Made by a program: the position numbers and the translations under genes. The notes beneath the pieces were generated by a model that made no database searches, was not told the origin of the DNA, and saw only the letters and a list, made by a program, of their open reading frames with translations. Below, piece after piece: positions 53,462 to 62,330 of a DNA stretch of 64,000 nucleotides (the stretch's first letter is position 1; each line of letters begins with the position of its first letter). Origin of the DNA: Alphaproteobacteria bacterium. GTDB lineage: Bacteria > Pseudomonadota > Alphaproteobacteria > Bin95. The DNA is taken from positions 1 through 64,000 of the forward strand of contig JACKII010000005.1 of assembly GCA_020638555.1 (NCBI GenBank), written 5' to 3'.

Positions 53462-54289
53462 GTGCGTGGCGGATTGATTCTGGGATTGACCATAGTGGCA
53501 GTGACCCTGCTGCTGGGTGACATGGCGCTGGCTGACCAGCCACATGAATGGGGGCTCGGCTTGCAACAAGCCGCGAGCCCGGTGATGGAAGACATTCGGG
53601 CGATGCACAACCATTTGTTGCTGCCCATCATTTTCGGCATCGTCATCTTCGTGACGGTGCTCCTGCTCTATGTCATGATCCGCTTCAACAAGCGGGCCAA
53701 CCCCGTCCCCTCCAGCTTCACGCACAATACCGCGATCGAGGTGATCTGGACGGTGGTGCCGGTGCTGATCCTGGTGATCATCGCCATCCCGTCGTTCAAG
53801 CTGCTCTACAAGGCGGACCACACCGACGACCCGGAGATGACGCTGAAGGTGACCAGCAACCAGTGGTACTGGAGCTACAGCTACCCGGACAATGGCGATT
53901 TCAGCTTCGACAGCAACCTGCTGGAAGGCGCCGACCTGCCGCAAGGCGCGCTGCGCCTGCTGACGGTGGACAACAAGGTGGTGCTGCCGGTCGACACCAA
54001 CATCCGCATTCTGCTGACCTCGTCCGACGTGCTCCACAACTGGACGGTGCCGGCCTTCGGCGTGAAGATCGACACCGTGCCGGGCCGCCTGCGCGAGACC
54101 TGGGTGCGGATCACCAAGGAAGGCACCTATTATGGCCAGTGCTCGGAACTGTGCGGCGTCCGCCACGCCTATATGCCCATCGAGGTGCAGGCGGTCTCGA
54201 AGGAACGCTTCGCCGCCTGGGTGAAGCAGGCGCAGGCGAAGTACGGCTCGCTGGACGCGACGCCGACCAAACTCGCCGCCGCGCAATAG
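53462..54289 (+). CDS. coxB: Cytochrome c oxidase subunit II
   Basis: A 275-residue CuA-bearing subunit II of an aa3-type oxidase. It has a signal peptide ending MALA, two membrane segments (LLPIIFGIVIFVTVLLLYVMIRF and EVIWTVVPVLILVIIAIPSFKLLY), and the CuA site with C-x3-C-x3-H-x2-M (CSELCGVRHAYM) near the C-terminus. The GTG start at 53462 fits the signal peptide and a GGAAGGA upstream; an ATG at 53360 would add a poorly conserved basic leader. First gene of the oxidase operon, divergent from tldD. Confidence 0.94.
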   Translation: MRGGLILGLTIVAVTLLLGDMALADQPHEWGLGLQQAASPVMEDIRAMHNHLLLPIIFGIVIFVTVLLLYVMIRFNKRANPVPSSFTHNTAIEVIWTVVPVLILVIIAIPSFKLLYKADHTDDPEMTLKVTSNQWYWSYSYPDNGDFSFDSNLLEGADLPQGALRLLTVDNKVVLPVDTNIRILLTSSDVLHNWTVPAFGVKIDTVPGRLRETWVRITKEGTYYGQCSELCGVRHAYMPIEVQAVSKERFAAWVKQAQAKYGSLDATPTKLAAAQ

Positions 54290-54328
54290 AGCGCTCGTTG
54301 AGATTTTTCGTACCGGGGATGACGGATC

Positions 54329-55963
54329 ATGGCTGAAGCCCACGCCCATCACGACGAACACGGTCATCACGACCACACACCCAGTTTCTTTGTGCGCTGG
54401 TTCTTTTCGACCAACCACAAGGATATTGGCACCCTCTATCTGATTTTCAGTGTCATTGCATCGCTGGTCGGCGGCAGTTTCAGCGTGCTGATGCGCCTGG
54501 AATTGCAAGAGCCGGGCGTGCAGTTCCTGACCGCGGCCGGGGGCGCCCCGGACGGCCATTTCTGGAACGTGCTGATCACGGCCCATGGCCTGATCATGAT
54601 TTTCTTCGTGGTCATGCCGGCCCTGATCGGCGGGTTCGGCAACTGGTTCCTGCCCATCATGATCGGGGCGCCGGACATGGCGTTCCCGCGCATGAACAAT
54701 ATCAGCTTCTGGCTGCTGGTTCCGGCCTTCCTGCTGCTGCTGGCCTCGGCCCTGATCGGCGGCGGTGCCGGCACCGGCTGGACGATATATCCGCCGCTCT
54801 CGAACGCGATCTTCCAACCGGGCATGGCGGTGGACATGGCGATTTTTGCCATTCACCTGGCCGGCGCCTCGTCGATCCTGGGTGCGATCAACTTCATCAC
54901 CACCGTGTTCAACATGCGCGCGCCGGGCATGACCCTGCACCGCATGCCGCTGTTCGTCTGGTCCATGCTGGTCACCGCCTTCCTGCTGCTGCTGGCCGTG
55001 CCGGTGCTGGGCGGCGCGATCACCATGCTGCTGACCGACCGCAATTTCGGCACCAGCTTCTTTGACCCGGCCGGCGGCGGCGACCCGGTGCTGTTCCAGC
55101 ACCTGTTCTGGTTCTTCGGCCACCCCGAAGTCTACATCATGATCCTGCCGGCCTTCGGCATCATCAGCCAGGTGGTCTCGACCTTCAGCCGCAAGCCGGT
55201 GTTCGGCTATCTCGGCATGGCCTATGCCATGGTCGCGATCGGCTTCGTCGGCTTCATCGTCTGGGCGCACCACATGTACACCGCCGGCATCGGCGTCGAC
55301 ACGCGGGCCTATTTCACCGCGGCGACCATGGTGATCGCGGTGCCGACCGGCGTGAAAATCTTCAGCTGGATCGCCACCATGTGGGGCGGCTCGATCACCT
55401 TCGAGACGCCGATGATGTGGGCGTTGGGCTTCATCTTCCTGTTCGTGGTCGGCGGCGTCACCGGCGTGGTGCTGGCGAATGCGAGCATGGACCTCTCGCT
55501 GCACGACACCTATTACGTGGTCGCCCACTTCCACTATGTGCTGTCGCTGGGCGCGGTGTTCGGCATCATCTGCGGCATCTACTACTGGTTCGGCAAGATG
55601 ACCGGCCGGCTGATTCCGGAGTTCCCGGGCAAGATCCACTTCTGGACCACGTTCGTCGGCGTGAACCTGATCTTCTTCCCGCAGCACTTCCTGGGCCTGC
55701 AGGGGATGCCGCGGCGCTATATCGACTATCCGGACGCGTTCGCCGGCTGGAACATGATCTCGTCGATCGGCGCCTATATCACCTTCGCCTCCACCCTGTT
55801 CTTCTTCGGCCTGCTGATCTGGAGCCTGCGCAACGGCCAGCGTGCCACCGCCGACTACTGGAACACCGGCGGCACCACCTGGGAGTGGACGGTCAGCTCG
55901 CCGCCGCCCTTCCACACCTTCGAGGATATCCCGGTCTACAAGGAGAGTGAGCACGCCCATTAA
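54329..55963 (+). CDS. coxA: Cytochrome c oxidase subunit I
   Basis: A 544-residue catalytic subunit with twelve membrane segments, heme a, heme a3 and CuB. The ligands appear in GLIMIFFVVMPALIGGFGNWFLPIMIG, WFFGHPEVYIMILPAFGIIS (CuB His and the His-Tyr pair), HHMYTAGI, and YYVVAHFHYVLSLGAVFG. A histidine-rich start (AEAHAHHDEHGHHDHTPS) is unusual but common in alphaproteobacterial CoxA. It follows coxB by 39 bases. Confidence 0.98.
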   Translation: MAEAHAHHDEHGHHDHTPSFFVRWFFSTNHKDIGTLYLIFSVIASLVGGSFSVLMRLELQEPGVQFLTAAGGAPDGHFWNVLITAHGLIMIFFVVMPALIGGFGNWFLPIMIGAPDMAFPRMNNISFWLLVPAFLLLLASALIGGGAGTGWTIYPPLSNAIFQPGMAVDMAIFAIHLAGASSILGAINFITTVFNMRAPGMTLHRMPLFVWSMLVTAFLLLLAVPVLGGAITMLLTDRNFGTSFFDPAGGGDPVLFQHLFWFFGHPEVYIMILPAFGIISQVVSTFSRKPVFGYLGMAYAMVAIGFVGFIVWAHHMYTAGIGVDTRAYFTAATMVIAVPTGVKIFSWIATMWGGSITFETPMMWALGFIFLFVVGGVTGVVLANASMDLSLHDTYYVVAHFHYVLSLGAVFGIICGIYYWFGKMTGRLIPEFPGKIHFWTTFVGVNLIFFPQHFLGLQGMPRRYIDYPDAFAGWNMISSIGAYITFASTLFFFGLLIWSLRNGQRATADYWNTGGTTWEWTVSSPPPFHTFEDIPVYKESEHAH

Positions 55964-56026
55964 GGGCGGGCTCACGGCCCCCCGGGCCGACGCAACCAGA
56001 CCGAACCGAAGGAGACCCCAATCGTC

Positions 56027-56953
56027 ATGAGCGCCCCCACCACCGACCACTGGCCCGGCTCCGGGATCGACGCATTGGCGCCGAACCCGTCGGCGGCCGA
56101 CTTCGTCGCGCTGCTGAAACCGCGGGTAATGTCGCTGGTGGTGTTCACCGGGCTGACCGGCCTGGTCATGGCACCGGGGCATATGCACCCGGTGCTGGCG
56201 CTGGTGGCGATCCTTTGCATTGCCATTGGCGCCGGAGCCTCCGGCGCCATCAACATGTGGTACGATGCCGACATCGACGCCGTGATGGAACGGACGGCCA
56301 ACCGCCCGATCCCCGCCGGCCGCATGTCGCGCGAACAGGCCCTGACCTTCGGCGTGATCCTGGCGGTCGGGTCGGTGACGGTGATGGGCCTGGCGACCAA
56401 CTGGGTCGCGGCGGCGCTGTTGGCATTGACCATTGGCTTTTATGTCTTTGTCTACACCATGTTTTTGAAGCGGCGGACGCCGCAGAACATCGTGATCGGC
56501 GGTGCCGCCGGGGCGTTCCCGCCCATGATCGGCTGGGCCGCGGTGAGCGGCGACGTCTCGCCGGGCAGCATCGCGCTGTTCGCCCTGATTTTCTTCTGGA
56601 CCCCGCCGCATTTCTGGGCGCTGGGTCTGGTCAAGGCCAAGGAATACGCCCGCGCCGGCGTGCCGATGCTGCCGGTGGTCGCCGGCGAGAAGGCGACCCT
56701 GCGCCAGATCCTGCTCTACAGCGTCATTCTCGCGCCGCTGGGCGTGCTGCCGGCCTGGCTCGGCATTGCCAGCGCCACCTATGGGCTGGTGGCGGCAGGG
56801 CTGGGCGCTGTCTTCCTGGGGCTGGCGGTGCGCTTGGCGCTGCGCCCGTCGAACAAGCGGGCCATGGGCCTGTTCGGCTACTCGATCCTCTACCTGTTCC
56901 TGCTGTTCGCCTGGATGCTGGGCGAGCGGGCCATCGGAGTGTGGGGCGTATGA
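56027..56953 (+). CDS. ctaB: Protoheme IX farnesyltransferase
   Basis: A 308-residue UbiA-type prenyltransferase making heme O, the precursor of heme A for CoxA. Characteristic motifs are GAINMWYDADIDAVMERTANRPIPAG and KRRTPQNIVIGGAAGAFPPMIGWAA, with YARAGVPMLPVVAGE as the second Asp/Asn-like region. Eight or nine membrane segments. AAGGAG precedes the ATG. Its stop overlaps the ATG of the small membrane protein. Confidence 0.97.
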   Translation: MSAPTTDHWPGSGIDALAPNPSAADFVALLKPRVMSLVVFTGLTGLVMAPGHMHPVLALVAILCIAIGAGASGAINMWYDADIDAVMERTANRPIPAGRMSREQALTFGVILAVGSVTVMGLATNWVAAALLALTIGFYVFVYTMFLKRRTPQNIVIGGAAGAFPPMIGWAAVSGDVSPGSIALFALIFFWTPPHFWALGLVKAKEYARAGVPMLPVVAGEKATLRQILLYSVILAPLGVLPAWLGIASATYGLVAAGLGAVFLGLAVRLALRPSNKRAMGLFGYSILYLFLLFAWMLGERAIGVWGV

Positions 56954-57087
56954 GCGACCCGAACCAAGCCGAGCGCCGCCGTCGCCTGCGCAGCCGCAAT
57001 CTGGCCCTGCTGGCCGTGCTCGTGGCGGTCTTCGTCCTGTTTTACGTCATGACGGTCGTCCAGTTTGGCGGAGGCAGTCCCCCATGA
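56950..57087 (+). CDS. Small CoxF-like membrane protein
   Basis: A 45-residue protein with a basic start (SDPNQAERRRRLRSRN) and one membrane helix (LALLAVLVAVFVLFYVMTVVQFG). It sits between ctaB and ctaG, overlapping both by ATGA-type junctions; alphaproteobacterial oxidase operons carry a small CoxF or assembly protein at this place. Too short for firm homology by eye, but position and overlaps support translation. It probably aids oxidase assembly or stability. Confidence 0.7.
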   Translation: MSDPNQAERRRRLRSRNLALLAVLVAVFVLFYVMTVVQFGGGSPP

Positions 57088-57683
57088 GCACTTCCCGCAA
57101 GAGGGGCAATCTGGGAACAGGCGTCGTGCTGGCCGGCCTCGTCGCCGGCATGGTCGGCCTGTCGTTCGCGGCGGTGCCGCTCTACCGAATCTTCTGCCAG
57201 GTCACCGGCTATGCCGGCACGCCCAAGGTGGCCGAGACCGCCAGCGCGACCACGCTGGACCGCAAGATCACCATCCGTTTCAACGCGGATACCAACCCGA
57301 ACCTGCCCTGGTATTTCCGTCCCGAGCAGAAAGCGGTTCGCATCAAATTGGGCGAGCAGTCCCTGGCCTTTTTCAAGGCCGAGAATCTCTCCGACCACAC
57401 CATCACCGGCACGGCGGTCTTCAACGTCACCCCGGAAAAGGCCGGCGAGTATTTCACCAAGACCCAGTGTTTCTGCTTTACCGAGCAGACATTGCGGCCG
57501 GGACAAAGCGTCGATATGCCTGTTGCCTTCTATGTCGATCCGAGCCTGAATGACGATCCGAGTATGGACACGGTTGAGACCATCACATTGTCCTACACTT
57601 TCTACGAAGTGGCCGAGCCTACGGCGAAGCCACGCGATACCGCGCAGTTGTCCGAATCATCCCCTTCCGCTTCGCGGAATTGA
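57084..57683 (+). CDS. ctaG: Cytochrome c oxidase assembly protein CtaG/Cox11
   Basis: A 199-residue copper chaperone that inserts CuB into subunit I. One N-terminal membrane segment (TGVVLAGLVAGMVGLSFAAVPLYRIFCQVTGYAG) is followed by a periplasmic immunoglobulin-like domain with the copper-binding KTQCFCFTEQTL. GGAGG lies in front of the ATG at 57084, which overlaps the stop of the preceding small gene. Confidence 0.96.
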   Translation: MSTSRKRGNLGTGVVLAGLVAGMVGLSFAAVPLYRIFCQVTGYAGTPKVAETASATTLDRKITIRFNADTNPNLPWYFRPEQKAVRIKLGEQSLAFFKAENLSDHTITGTAVFNVTPEKAGEYFTKTQCFCFTEQTLRPGQSVDMPVAFYVDPSLNDDPSMDTVETITLSYTFYEVAEPTAKPRDTAQLSESSPSASRN

Positions 57684-57704
57684 CTCCACCGGAGCTTTTG
57701 ACCG

Positions 57705-58508
57705 ATGGCCGACGCCCACGCCCATGAACAAAAACACCCTTACCATCTGGTAGATCCGAGCCCGTGGCCGCTGATCGGCGCCCTGTCGGGTCTGGTCCTG
57801 GCCAGCGGCGCGCTGCTGCTGATGCACTATAACAGCTACTGGCTGGCCTTTATCGGCATCGCCATGGTGCTGGGCACGATGTTCGGCTGGTGGCGCGACG
57901 TCACCGACGAGGCCGAGCGCCAGGGCCACCACAACCGGGTCGTCCAGATCGGCCTGCGCTATGGCATGTCGATGTTCATCGCCTCGGAGGTGATGTTCTT
58001 CGCCGCCTTCTTCTGGGCGTTCTTCGACTCCTCGCTGTTCCCGAAAGAAGCGATCAACTTCGTCTGGCCGCCGGCGAACATTCACCCGTTCGACCCGTGG
58101 GATCTGCCCTTCCTGAACACCATGATCCTGCTGCTGTCCGGCTGCACGGTCACCTGGGCGCACCATTCCCTGCTGCATGGCAACCGCCGCGACACGATCC
58201 GCGGCTTGGCCATCACCGTGGCACTGGGCGTGCTGTTCACTTCGTTGCAGGCCTATGAGTACAGCCACGCGGCGTTCGGCTTCCGCGACGGCATCTATGC
58301 CTCGACCTTCTTCATGGCGACCGGCTTCCACGGCTTCCACGTGATCATCGGCACGATCTTCCTGGCGGTCTGCCTGATCCGCACGATCAAGGGCCATTTC
58401 ACGCCGGACCATCATTTCGGCTTCGAGGCCGCGGCGTGGTACTGGCACTTCGTCGACGTGGTGTGGCTGTTCCTGTTCAGCTGCGTCTATATCTGGGGTT
58501 CCGCGTGA
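57705..58508 (+). CDS. coxC: Cytochrome c oxidase subunit III
   Basis: A 267-residue subunit III with seven membrane segments and the family sequences FIASEVMFFAAFFWAFFDSSLFP, PFLNTMILLLSGCTVTWAHHSLLHGNR and FFMATGFHGFHVIIGTIFL plus WYWHFVDVVWLFLFSCVYIWG. Its usual 7-TM topology is intact. Last gene of the oxidase operon, followed by an intrinsic terminator. Confidence 0.97.
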   Translation: MADAHAHEQKHPYHLVDPSPWPLIGALSGLVLASGALLLMHYNSYWLAFIGIAMVLGTMFGWWRDVTDEAERQGHHNRVVQIGLRYGMSMFIASEVMFFAAFFWAFFDSSLFPKEAINFVWPPANIHPFDPWDLPFLNTMILLLSGCTVTWAHHSLLHGNRRDTIRGLAITVALGVLFTSLQAYEYSHAAFGFRDGIYASTFFMATGFHGFHVIIGTIFLAVCLIRTIKGHFTPDHHFGFEAAAWYWHFVDVVWLFLFSCVYIWGSA

Positions 58509-58536
58509 CCGCGGCGAGCCTCTCCGCCTGAATGCG

Positions 58537-58568
58537 AAAGCGGCCCCGGATCGGGGCCGCTTTTTTTT
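58537..58568 (+). terminator. Rho-independent terminator after coxC
   Basis: The stem AAAGCGGCCCCG pairs with CGGGGCCGCTTT around a short loop (GAT), and the transcript ends in a run of eight or more T. It lies 28 bases after the coxC stop. Confidence 0.9.
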
Positions 58569-58591
58569 GTGCCGGCGATCCGCCCGGCCGG

Positions 58592-60055
58592 TCAGGCGAA
58601 GGGATTCTCCACCTTGGGCCAATAGGGCTGGGTGAACACCTTGAACGGGATCACGCCATAGTGCGGCGCGATCGCGCCGGGCGTCGCGCAGTAGAGCACC
58701 GCCTCGGCGATCGGGTTGAAGCCGGCATAGAAATGCTGGCTGCTTTTGACGAACACCATTTTCTTCGCCGAAAGGTCGATGCCCAGCTGGGTGAAGGCAT
58801 CCGGGTGAAAGACCTGGGTGCGGTTGGTGTTCAACACCAGGTCGATATCGCCCTCCGCCTGCACCCAGACCGCCGTGCCCAGCAGGTTGGTGGAGGTGCC
58901 GAAGGTCTGCACGGCATCGTGGACAATCCTTTTCACCGTCACGCGCAGGTCGAGCGGCAGGCCGCTGGCCTTGCCGACCTTGCCGCCGATGCGCAGGTCG
59001 AGCGTCGCCCCCTCGCCGGCTTCCTCGCAGAAGCGCACCGCCACCGGGTCCCAGTAAAGGCCGCTCGCAATGTTGGTCAGGCCCTTGTCCAGCGCCGCCC
59101 CCAGCAGATAGGTGGAATCGGAGGGCGCGCCACCGCCGGCATTGTCCGAGGTGTCGGCAATGACGACCGGCCCTTTGTTGTGGCCGGCGGCCTCGTCCAG
59201 GATTTCGGTCATGTCGCGGGGCGGCATGGCGGTGGCCTCCCGCATCGCCCAGACCTCCCGGCCCAGCGTCTCGGCCAGGGCCGCGGCCTTGGCCTCGTCG
59301 CCGTCGCTCACCACCAGGATTTTGGCCGACGCCTCCGGCACGTCGCCCCAGGGGAAGCCGTGGGCGAAGCTGATGGACAGGATGCCGTCCTTGCCCTCCA
59401 GCGCTTGCAGCTTGTCGACGAAGCTGCGGGTCGGCTCGAACGGGGTGCGCCAGGTGTTGATCATGCGCAGGTCATAGCGCGCCATCACCGGCTGCACCTC
59501 GCCCGCGGCAGTGCGGGCGCAGATGTCGAACAACTCCTTGGCGCGCTGCGGCGCGTCGATGTGCGGGTATTCCTTGAAGGTGACGAGCACGTCGGCCGCC
59601 CGCACCATGTCGCCGGTGACCGAGCAATGCAGGTCCAACTCGCCGCCGACGACCCGGTCCGGCCCGACAATGGCGCGGACCCGGCTCAGCATATCCCCTT
59701 CGCAGTCCAGATAGCCGTCGGCGACCATGGCGCCGTGCATGTTGATGAGCGCGATATCGACGGGCATGGCCGCCTCCAAATCGCGCAGCATCTCGTCCCG
59801 CAGGCCTTCATACACGGCGCGGACGCAGACCCCGGCCGGCTGGGCGAAGGCGGCGATGCTCTCGACCACCTCCCAGCCGCGGGCCTCGGCTTGCCGGCGC
59901 CACACATGGAGGGGTTCGGAGAACAGCATGGGCTCGTGATCGGTGGCCTTGTCGCCGTCCCGGAACAGCATGGTGTCGCGGAACGTGTCCCAGCCGGTCG
60001 GCAATGGTGAGAAGGTGTTGGTTTCGGTGCCGAGGCTGGCAATGAACACGCGCAT
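58592..60055 (-). CDS. M81-family metallopeptidase (MlrC-like)
   Basis: A 487-residue protein of the MlrC family, named after the microcystinase-linked peptidase but widespread and mostly of unknown substrate. It starts MRVFIASLGTETNTFSPLPTGWDTF, has ALINMHGAMVADGYLDCEGD and GELDLHCSVTGDMV (metal ligands), and ISFAHGFPWGDVPEAS, with DNAGGGAPSDSTYLL in the second half. AGGAG precedes the ATG. It faces the Dpp-type transporter operon, so a link with peptide uptake is plausible but unproven. Confidence 0.87.
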   Translation of the reverse strand: MRVFIASLGTETNTFSPLPTGWDTFRDTMLFRDGDKATDHEPMLFSEPLHVWRRQAEARGWEVVESIAAFAQPAGVCVRAVYEGLRDEMLRDLEAAMPVDIALINMHGAMVADGYLDCEGDMLSRVRAIVGPDRVVGGELDLHCSVTGDMVRAADVLVTFKEYPHIDAPQRAKELFDICARTAAGEVQPVMARYDLRMINTWRTPFEPTRSFVDKLQALEGKDGILSISFAHGFPWGDVPEASAKILVVSDGDEAKAAALAETLGREVWAMREATAMPPRDMTEILDEAAGHNKGPVVIADTSDNAGGGAPSDSTYLLGAALDKGLTNIASGLYWDPVAVRFCEEAGEGATLDLRIGGKVGKASGLPLDLRVTVKRIVHDAVQTFGTSTNLLGTAVWVQAEGDIDLVLNTNRTQVFHPDAFTQLGIDLSAKKMVFVKSSQHFYAGFNPIAEAVLYCATPGAIAPHYGVIPFKVFTQPYWPKVENPFA

Positions 60056-60603
60056 GCGAAAGGCTCCTCAATGGGGCGAAGGGAAAACGGGGTGGCACGA
60101 GGCCCGAGCGGCCCGACTATAGCATGCCAGAATGCGACGGCTGTGCCACCCCGCCCCCGTCGCCTGACCCAACCTCACCCTGGCCCGAGCACCGCCCGTC
60201 TCCACGCCTCTGCCGCGGGCGGGGCGAATGGCAGCAACACGCCCTCGACATGGCGACGACCATGGTGTTCGACCGGCGTGCGAAGGCCGTCGGCCCTGCT
60301 GCATTGTCGGGCATCGCGGTCCATATTCCCGTATCCCACAACCGCCCCGGGCCTGAGGTAAGATTGCGCGCAGACTTCGGCTTTGGCCCGCTGGCGGTCA
60401 TCCTGATTGAATTTTAGGCAATATATGGAAATCGGGCTGGCGGTGGCTCGCGCCGGCGCGCTACAGTGCCATGCCTGCTGATTTCGCATAAGGGAGGAAA
60501 CGCGGGCGCATGCCTCATTCGCGAATATTGGCACGAGGCTTGCTTGTCAAAACAGGGTGCCGGCCGGTTTCGGCACACAAAACCGCTTAACGGAGGGTCA
60601 GAG
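60056..60603. other. Intergenic region between the MlrC-type gene and the ABC operon
   Basis: 548 bases that I read as non-coding. Short frames exist (for example 60124-60417) but have no convincing start signals or recognisable protein. The part from about 60400 onward is AT-richer (GATTGAATTTTAGGCAATATATGG at 60405-60426 region) and probably holds the ABC operon promoter; I could not fix a -35/-10 pair. Confidence 0.5.
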
Positions 60604-62187
60604 ATGCGCCTGTTATCGACCTTGGCCAAGGGGATCGGCATTGCAGCCGTTGCCGCGGCCATGCTGGGATCGGCCAGTGCCGAAAAGGTGCTGCGGATCG
60701 TACCGCATGCCGACTTGAAGAATGTGGACCCGATCTGGACCACGGCCTACATCACCCGCAACCATGGCTACATGGTCTACGACACGTTGTTTGCCAAGGA
60801 TAAGGAAGGCAACGTCCAGCCGCAGATGGTCCGCGAATATTCGACCAGCGAGGACGGCCTGACCTGGACCTTCACGCTGCGCGACGGCCTGAAATGGCAT
60901 GACGGGACGCCGGTCACATCCGCCGACTGCATCGCCTCGATCCAACGCTGGGGCAAGCGGGACGGCAGCGGTCAGAAACTGATGGACTTCACCGCCAGCA
61001 TGGAAGCGGTGAATGACAAGACCTTCAAGCTGATCCTGAAAGAGCCGTACGGCCTGGTGCTCGACTCGCTGGGCAAGATCAGCTCGAACGTGCCGTTCAT
61101 GATGCGCAAGAAGGATGCCGAAACCGACGCCTTCACCCAGGTCACCGACATTGTCGGCTCCGGCCCGTTCAAGTTCGTGGCGGACGAATGGGTGCCCGGC
61201 TCCAAGGTCGTCTATGTCAAGAACGAGGACTATGTGCCCCGTGACGAGCCGGCATCCGGCGCCGCCGGCGGCAAGGTGGTGAAGGTCGACCGCGTCGAGT
61301 GGGTCTACATCCCCGACCCGGCCACCACCATGAACGCGCTCGCCAATGGCGAGGTCGATCTGTGGGAGACGCCGTCGCCCGACATGCTGCCGCTGATGCG
61401 CGAGAATCCGAACATCGTCATCGACGTGATCGATCCGCTCGGCACGCAAGGCTGGCTGCGCATGAACCACCTGTACCCGCCCTTCGACAATCCGCGCGTG
61501 CGCCAGGCCGTGGACATGGCGGTGAACCAGGAAACCTACCTTCAGGCCATTGTCGGCGATCCCTCGCTCTACAAGACCTGCAAGGCCTATCTCATCTGCG
61601 GGACCCAGTTCGCATCCGAAGACGGCGGCGAGCCCTATCTGAACGGCGATATCGCCGGCGCCAAGAAGATCCTCGAAGAGGAAGGCGTGATGGGCCACAA
61701 GGTCGTGCTGATGCAGCCGACCGACATTCCGCTGCTGAACAACGCCTCGCTGGTGACGGCCCAGGTGCTGCGCGACATCGGCTTCGACGTCGACATGCAG
61801 GCCATGGACTGGTCGACCCTGACCAGCCGCCGTGCCGAGAAAAAGCCGGTCGCCGAGGGCGGCTGGAACGTGTTCCACACCTATTCCACCGGCGCCGACG
61901 TGCAGTCGCCGATCCGCAATATCGGCATCTCCGGCGGTGGCGTGGAGCGGGCCTGGTTCGGCTGGCCCACCGACGCGAAGATGGAGCAATTGCGGGACGA
62001 CTTCGCCCGGTCGACCGACCTGGCGCAGCAGAAGGAAATCGCGCACGCCATCCAGCTCGAAGCCTTCAAGAACACCCCGTACGTCAACTATGGCCAGTGG
62101 TACCAGCCGATGGCCTGGCGCAAGGGCCTGAAGGGCGTGCTGGTGTCGCCGGTGCCGTTCTTCTGGAACATCGAGCTGCCGCAATAA
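60604..62187 (+). CDS. Extracellular solute-binding protein, family 5 (Dpp/Opp-type)
   Basis: A 527-residue periplasmic binding protein of the peptide/nickel ABC class. A signal peptide of about 23 residues (LAKGIGIAAVAAAMLGSASA) is followed by EKVLRIVPHADLKNVDPIWTTAY. The central GLTWTFTLRDGLKWHDGTPVTSADC is the family 5 hallmark. The ATG at 60604 with GGAGG before it fits the signal peptide; an upstream in-frame start was rejected. Ligand (peptide, opine or other) not determinable. It is followed by two permease genes. Confidence 0.92.
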   Translation: MRLLSTLAKGIGIAAVAAAMLGSASAEKVLRIVPHADLKNVDPIWTTAYITRNHGYMVYDTLFAKDKEGNVQPQMVREYSTSEDGLTWTFTLRDGLKWHDGTPVTSADCIASIQRWGKRDGSGQKLMDFTASMEAVNDKTFKLILKEPYGLVLDSLGKISSNVPFMMRKKDAETDAFTQVTDIVGSGPFKFVADEWVPGSKVVYVKNEDYVPRDEPASGAAGGKVVKVDRVEWVYIPDPATTMNALANGEVDLWETPSPDMLPLMRENPNIVIDVIDPLGTQGWLRMNHLYPPFDNPRVRQAVDMAVNQETYLQAIVGDPSLYKTCKAYLICGTQFASEDGGEPYLNGDIAGAKKILEEEGVMGHKVVLMQPTDIPLLNNASLVTAQVLRDIGFDVDMQAMDWSTLTSRRAEKKPVAEGGWNVFHTYSTGADVQSPIRNIGISGGGVERAWFGWPTDAKMEQLRDDFARSTDLAQQKEIAHAIQLEAFKNTPYVNYGQWYQPMAWRKGLKGVLVSPVPFFWNIELPQ

Positions 62188-62204
62188 GGCGGCTCCGCTG
62201 ACCC

Positions 62205-62237
62205 GGGCGGCCCCGGCCTCTTGTGCCGGGGCCGCCC
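62205..62237 (+). promoter_or_regulatory. Strong stem-loop between binding-protein and permease genes
   Basis: The 13-bp perfect arms GGGCGGCCCCGGC and GCCGGGGCCGCCC enclose a 7-base loop (CTCTTGT). There is no U-tract, so it is not a standard terminator. A stable hairpin here fits mRNA-end stabilisation or partial attenuation so that the binding protein is made in excess over the permeases. Confidence 0.6.
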
Positions 62238-62330
62238 GTGGTTGGCTTCCAGGCCCGCGGCGGCCCCCGGGTTTCCGCTTCGCTTCGCCCGGGGCGCCTG
62301 TGTTTTTCGAGCGAGTCCAAGGCCGGACGC

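Noticed and set aside
53027..56611. 1194-codon minus-strand frame opposite coxB, coxA and ctaB
   Set aside because: It is histidine/arginine-rich and mirrors three clearly real genes.
60124..60417. 97-codon frame in the gap before the ABC operon
   Set aside because: No Shine-Dalgarno sequence, no recognisable protein, and composition typical of chance frames.
60466..60603. Upstream in-frame extension of the binding protein
   Set aside because: It would destroy the signal peptide; GGAGG and the signal peptide support the ATG at 60604.
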